A stretch of DNA of 64,000 nt from Multifurca ochricompacta (Eukaryota; Basidiomycota; Agaricomycetes; Russulales; Russulaceae): contig WTXG01000072.1 of assembly GCA_022496185.1 (NCBI GenBank), positions 62,001 to 126,000 on the forward strand. Reading direction: 5' to 3'. Below the pieces are notes generated by a model. It had not been told where the DNA came from, searched no databases, and worked only from the letters and a program-made list of their open reading frames with translations. This document shows positions 59,422 to 64,000 of this stretch, piece by piece. A program made the translations under genes and the position numbers. The first letter of the stretch is position 1; every line of letters begins with the position of its first letter.

Positions 59422-59976
59422 GACAGGCAAAGTAGTTTAGCGAGCAAGTGCAAGGGGTATCATGCCAAGTGGAAGAGGTAGACAGAGAAAAGAGAAGAGA
59501 ACTCGCGAGATGCAATATCTAGGTTTTTTACCAATCACAAGAGCTTGCAAAGGCAAGAATGCTACGGGTTTATATACAATAAAAAAAGCACATGAAAAAC
59601 AAGTCAGTATTCTGCTGATCTCCGGCGTCTCAGTAAAGGTGGGAAGGGAAGCAGAGCAAGGTCAGAAGTGCGGGGTTCAGGTGAGCACGTGACATATCTT
59701 TTGTAATATCATCAGACCGATATCCTTTACAGAACATGATGTAAAATTGCATAGAATTGTCAGGGGAAGCAATCGACGCTCCCTTTGTTGTGCACCCTGG
59801 AATCAGAAAACAAAAAATGCGTGTACGAATTAGGCGAGAAGAACAAAAAAAGAGGAAATACAGAGGGAGTGAAGATGAAGGAACCCGCTAAAGATACAGT
59901 CGACACAAGCATTGTAAGGTGGCTGGGAGAGCAAACAAACGGGTTGATTTGATACAAAGGGTGTCAGTAACATGGC
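59422..59976. other. Intergenic between convergent genes
   Basis: Shared 3' region of SPE3-LYS9 and the DUF6593-like gene. No ORF or RNA gene recognised. Confidence 0.5.
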
Positions 59977-60754
59977 CTAACTCTGCCACTGCAGCACGGT
60001 TGCCATTTGAGAAAGCAAAAGCGTGGTGAGAATCTCAGTCACAACTGCCAACCCCGCATGGCTGACCGTCAATAGAGCCGAGTAATCACGCGAGGCCTGC
60101 CCAGCTTCGTAAATGGCGAGCACTTGCTTCCCGTCGACGCACTGTGTGATACAATTATGTGTCACACCACACACTCGGGTCATGACATATGAACTATACC
60201 TCCATCCTATTATTAGGAAGTTGCTTCCATTTGAGGAGTCGCCCGTTCCGTGACGTAAAGTACTGCGAACTGTGCAGGCTGGTCAGAGAATAATTCGTTG
60301 TTTCCTGGACGGGACTCGAATTCGAGCTTACGCGCTGGAGCGTTTGCGACGCAAGGTGGTTGCCATGGGTTGGGAAGGTGCGTTCCCATAAATGAGGTAG
60401 CCTGGTGCGCCCGCAGGGCCAAAGTAAAAGAAGGCTGCTCCGGGACCCATGACGCCTTGGTGCTTCTGCGTCCAAGGTGCTTCACGCCGAAGTTGAACGA
60501 GTGTGTTCGGCATACCATCCACCTGACCATATATGGCCAAGAGAAATTATATATTAATGGAGGAAATGGTAAGGCGATGGCACTGTACCTCTTGACTGAG
60601 AAAAGAAGAAGGATTAGCATACCAGCGCAGATAAGTGGAGAAGATAGAGATAGACTTACATTGTAAATGCGCTGTGACCATCTAGATCCTCAAACCGTGT
60701 GTGAAATGGATCCTCACCTTTCTGCAGTAATACATACAACTGCGAAGCTGCCAT
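59977..60754 (-). pseudogene. DUF6593-like small protein gene (frames uncertain)
   Basis: ATG at 60754 (MAASQLYVLLQKGEDPF). After an intron, VDGMPNTLVQLRREAPWTQKHQGVMGPG and the FYFGPAGAPGYLIYGN segment follow; then FTSRNGRLLKWKQLPNNRME, an intron (about 60125-60187 on the plus strand), and CVDGKQVLAIYEAG.. ending LTVSHAGLAVVTEILTTLLLSQMATVLQW. A FTxxNGxxxKWK block followed by a C-terminal hydrophobic stretch resembles the agaricomycete DUF6593 family, whose function is unknown. Exon phases do not fit perfectly at the first intron and near 60265, so indels or a wrong model are possible. Confidence 0.55.
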
Positions 60755-61466
60755 GGGGGAAAGAGAAAAGGGGAGGAGAACTGACTCTACACATCCAAGG
60801 GAACGTCAGGAGTAATAAGGGGGAGTCGTGTACCGGATAATACAAGGAATGCCTAACTTGGCTTGCAGGTCATGCGTTACCAGTATCCCATCCCAGCTTT
60901 GTTATTTAACCGGCCTCGTGCTGAGAACAAAAGCACAAGTCCACAGCGGATTTAACTACCATCCCCATTGGTAAAGCACCATAGTGGGCTCGGATGAAGG
61001 ACGAACATGTTCAGACCCCGGAACAAATTGCGGATAGATAGTAGTAGGTGGACCAGATGACAGAGTCCAAGACAGCTAGTTCAGGCTAACACAACAAAAT
61101 GAACGGACATCTACTACGAGATGGTTCCCCTTGCCCTTGCTAAGATCTGGGAGATGGCAGTACGGTAGTACAGGGAGGAGTTGGTGGATAAAGGAAAGTG
61201 TTAGTGCTGTATCGAAACGATACACCATTGGGAATCAAAAGACGTATAATTTTAAGGTTCTCCGAGACATGGGCGACGCCACACCAAGTAGAAAATTAGA
61301 CTAAACGACATTTGGTTGCGGCGCTTGAGAGTTCGCGGATGGGGAGTGACTGCGTAGAGCAACCAGATCGAATTGAGGCTTGGGCGTTAATACACAGAAT
61401 GTGAAAGACGAACAAGTGCGCAAACGATAGCCACTGAAATCGCCCCAAAAATTCGCATACAGGTGA
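60755..61466. other. Intergenic, no gene seen
   Basis: Between the start of the DUF6593-like gene and the end of EMC6, both on the minus strand. Presumably holds the promoter of the former and the terminator of the latter. No conserved motif recognised. Confidence 0.45.
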
Positions 61467-61918
61467 CTAGTCGTATACTGGAAGAGGAAGAAAGGGTAAA
61501 CGCGCGTAGAGACAAACAGAGTTTGGACACACCATGAACGATACCTATTTGATGCTCGTCTTTCAGCTTTCCAAATCCACTGGTAGGGTGATAGAAAAGA
61601 CGAACCGTAGAATAATGTCCACACGAGGATGAAAGAGAAAGTGTTCTCTTGTCCTGGGCTCAGGACTTCCAGGAAACCACCATGAACATATTTTTTTGGA
61701 CTGGCTTTGACGTTGAAGAAGTGGAGCAACACGGAAGTAAAAAGGGTGGCGAAGATGAACAGGATGAAGCCAAGCCAATTCTCGAGGCCGAGGATGCCAG
61801 CGACAGCGCCTGTGAAGCACGAAGAGATGAACTTGACGTTGTATATAGAATTGGTATTGAAGAGGACATGAGGACCGAAAAGTTGTTGCTGCTGTTCGTC
61901 TGGGGAGAGAGATGACAT
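61467..61918 (-). CDS. EMC6: ER membrane complex subunit 6
   Basis: Three exons, 61606-61918, 61543-61554 and 61467-61477, with introns of 51 and 65 nt, give 111 residues, the usual length of EMC6. Start MSSLSPDEQQQQLFGP; two or three hydrophobic helices (CFTGAVAGILGLENWLGF, ILFIFATLFTSVLL, SFILVWTLFYGIV); C-terminus YGIVHVYD. The AGILGL and WTLFYG motifs are typical of the family. EMC6 is a core membrane subunit of the ER complex that inserts transmembrane proteins. The middle exon has only 12 nt. Intact. ATG 61918 chosen because codons upstream lack similarity. Confidence 0.85.
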
Positions 61919-62154
61919 TGTTTTCACCTCGTCCGTTCAAGTCGTCTCTGGTTTTATGGCCGCAGACGTCGAAGAGGAGTGAAGTTGAAGAGCCAAGTTA
62001 GCCCTCGTGCTGGTCAGTGACAAGGTCGGGGTCGGGGGTCGGGGGTGTATTGACTGAATGTTCTCACGGGCGATTCTTCGGGAATCGATTAACTTGACGA
62101 TGTCCGACCCAGCAATCTCAGCAATCTCAAAAGGCTTGGGGGACAAAGAGTCAG
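61919..62154. promoter_or_regulatory. Divergent region EMC6 / HOM2, includes unresolved HOM2 exon 1
   Basis: About 240 bp between the EMC6 start and the first recognisable HOM2 exon. The HOM2 start codon and first intron must lie here, but no ATG-exon with a clean donor could be fixed. Confidence 0.45.
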
Positions 62155-63317
62155 GGTCGGTGTACTTGGTGCGACTGGCACCGTCGGGCAACGTTTCATC
62201 GTCCTCCTTGAAAATCATCCATGGTTCCTTGTTCACGCTCTTGGCGCATCAGCGCGGTCGGCGGGAAAGAAATACGCTCTCGCCACAAACTGGAAGCAGA
62301 CAACTCCCATACCCTCCAGTGTGCGCGAACTCATCATCAAACCGTGCGAGCCAGAACACTTTCAAGACTGTGCCATAGTCTTTTCAGGTTTGGATGCGGA
62401 CGTAGCGGGCGATATAGGCACGTACCGTATCGTGTTTTCTTCTGGCCATATATATATATAATCACACACACACGCACACATTTACAGAGGCCGCCTTTCG
62501 CGCGGCCGAGCTCGCGGTGTTCTCTAACGCGAAATCCTATCGCAGGGATCCCGATGTACCCTTGATCGTGCCCCTTGTGAACCCAACACATCTAAAGATC
62601 ATCCCGCAACAGCGAGCGTCCCATTCACCTCCACTTAAGAAAGGCTTCATCGTCACTAATGCTAATTGCTCTACTACCGGCGTCGTGATACCTCTCGCAG
62701 CGCTAGAACGCGCCTTCGGCCCCATCGAATCTTGCATCATCACAACACTCCAGGCCATCTCGGGCGCAGGGTACCCCGGCGTGCCCTCCCTTGACATCTT
62801 CGACAACGTGATACCGTACATCGCAGGCGAAGAGGAAAAGTTGGAGTGGGAGACTCTCAAAATCCTCGGCGGGCTCAAAGATGTAGCAGAAGGAGCGAGT
62901 GGAGATACAGGAGTCCTCGCCTTTGACCTGCGCGCCGATTCCCCCATACGTATCTCCGCAAGCTGCACACGTGTGCCCGTAATCGAGGGCCACACCGAGA
63001 CGGTTTCGGTGCGCTTCACCAATCGTCCAGCGCCGAGCCCACAGCAAGTGCGCGACGCGCTTGCCGCATACACCACCGAAGTGTGTCCTTCGGCACCCCG
63101 CCACGCGATATGGGTGCACGATGAACCAGATCGCCCACAGCCGCGCTTGGACCGTGCCTTTCAGCAAGGCGCAGGCGTATCTGTAGGTCGCGTGCGCCAG
63201 TGCCCAGTGCTGGACATCAAGTTTGTCGTGCTCTCCAATAACGTCAACATTGGCGCCGCAACGAGCAGCATCATGAATGCGGAGATCGCCCTTACGAAAA
63301 ATATGATTGTAATATAG
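62155..63317 (+). CDS. HOM2: Aspartate-semialdehyde dehydrogenase (5' exon unresolved)
   Basis: Reduces aspartyl phosphate to aspartate semialdehyde, the branch point to threonine and methionine. The NADP-binding start VGVLGATGTVGQRF comes first; catalytic Cys lies in TNANCSTTGVV, then ISGAGYPGVPSLDIFDN, and a C-terminal dimer region ending NMIVI. The exon at 62155 begins in phase 2 after CAG, so an upstream exon ending in two bases is needed (Lys would fit the family). The intron at 62418-62487 starts GC rather than GT, and joins GDI and EAAFRAAEL in frame. No stops or shifts elsewhere. Divergent from EMC6, convergent with eIF3f (158 bp between stops). Confidence 0.9.
62446..62482 (+). repeat. 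(TA)n(CA)n microsatellite in HOM2 intron
   Basis: CATATATATATATAATCACACACACACGCACACA just before the acceptor; the pyrimidine tract is replaced by this simple repeat. Confidence 0.85.
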
Positions 63318-63475
63318 ACCCCAGTAGTTGTTAGATTACAGCGAGAATGTATGGATTTCTTTTTTTTTTCGATACCGCAGGCTTTACACAAAGACACCTT
63401 CGTTGCAAGTAAATGCGATGGTTTTATGCGCCCTACAGATACAGCAAGCTCTTCGCGTACAACATGCATTGTCTA

Positions 63476-64000
63476 CTAGGGCGCAGTCACAAGTGCTAAC
63501 CGCGCGGATACCTCTGCCTGAGCGCGTACGAGGTTCGCCAAGTAGGACATCATTAATGTGTCCTATTCCGAAAATGGGGTCGCCAGTTCAGTTTCCCTAT
63601 GCTAAAGTTTGAAATGACACGGCGCACCTGGAGGCTGCTTGTGAATCCGCCTTTTCCTAGCTCCTCCGTCCCGGCCCCTAACGCGTCCATGAGGTAACGC
63701 CCGAGCGCAGCATCTGCCGGTTTTCCGGCTGCTGCTTCTTGAGCGTATGCAAGCACGCGATCGAGCATGTCAAGGACGTCTTTCAGTGTACTTTCAAGCT
63801 GCGCGAGCTCGCCAACAGGCGATGTAGGCGCGTTTTCTAGAAGATGTACTAGACCACGGAAAGAAGTTTTAACAGAACAGCCGACAGCTGCGAAGGAAAG
63901 AGTGGGGGACGTACGGCCACTTCTCTCAGCGTCATTCACGCGAAGCGTGACGGGTATTGGGACAAAGACAGCATTTTCAGGTTTGGGGAAGACCCCTACG
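63476..64000 (-). CDS. eIF3f: eIF3 subunit f, C-terminal part (cut by window edge)
   Basis: MPN-domain subunit of translation initiation factor 3. Visible: VFVPIPVTLRVNDAERSG, then helical LAQLESTLKDVLDMLDRVLAYAQEAAAGKP, ALGRYLMDALG, and after an intron (63563-63627) DTLMMSYLANLVRAQAEVSARLALV with stop at 63478-63476. LMMSYLANL is a hallmark of the eIF3f C-terminus. A nine-codon stretch after ERSGR (GT...AG, 27 nt) could look like an intron but reads through in frame and is too short. The MPN domain lies beyond the window. Confidence 0.88.

Noticed and set aside
63888..63914. A 27-nt GT-AG segment in eIF3f as an intron
   Set aside because: Shorter than any other intron here (45-70 nt) and it reads through in frame without a stop.

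Overview
The window reads as a chromosome segment of a filamentous basidiomycete (Agaricomycete-like). Two things support this: a spermidine synthase-saccharopine dehydrogenase fusion gene, a gene architecture known from basidiomycetes, and host genes split by many 45-70 nt GT-AG introns. No bacterial, viral or organellar signature was seen, and no rRNA, tRNA or CRISPR array.

Layout. (1) 1-3450: intergenic DNA with the 5' end of a second Copia element on the minus strand (LTR end, primer site, repeat-rich leader, first 21 Gag codons), an old LTR scrap and three dispersed repeats that recur at 50.1-50.6 kb. (2) 3451-48904: one nested transposon block. A Tad/LINE-like non-LTR element on the minus strand (LINE-1) is bounded by a perfect 16-bp target duplication whose halves are now 45.4 kb apart. 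Inside it sit a Copia element with 403-bp LTRs, three solo LTRs of three families, and a 30-kb chromovirus (Gypsy A) carrying Gypsy B (which carries Gypsy C) and, in the opposite orientation, Gypsy D. Each Gypsy junction has a 5-bp duplication, perfect for B and C and degraded for A and D. Interrupted reading frames rejoin when the inserts are mentally removed. (3) 48.97-50.11 kb: a 5'-truncated second LINE copy split by another solo LTR. (4) 51.2-64.0 kb: compact single-copy genes: VAC14 (+), a tyrosine/serine phosphatase (-), SPE3-LYS9 fusion (+), a DUF6593-like protein (-), EMC6 (-), aspartate-semialdehyde dehydrogenase (+), and the C-terminal part of eIF3f (-).

The most interesting signal is in the four chromoviruses. 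After Gag and a Pol ending in a chromodomain, all four carry a third ORF of exactly 1,233 nt encoding a coiled coil plus tandem CCHC-type zinc knuckles. The four copies also share a self-priming arrangement (the primer site is complementary to the predicted RNA 5' end, as in Tf1/sushi elements), an invariant GGATTTTTGA at the gag/pol -1 shift, and inactivation almost entirely by CGA-to-TGA transitions. By contrast, VAC14 and the phosphatase gene carry several 1-nt frameshifts, which could be pseudogene decay or residual assembly error.

All assignments were made by reading motifs and comparing copies within the window; no database search was run.
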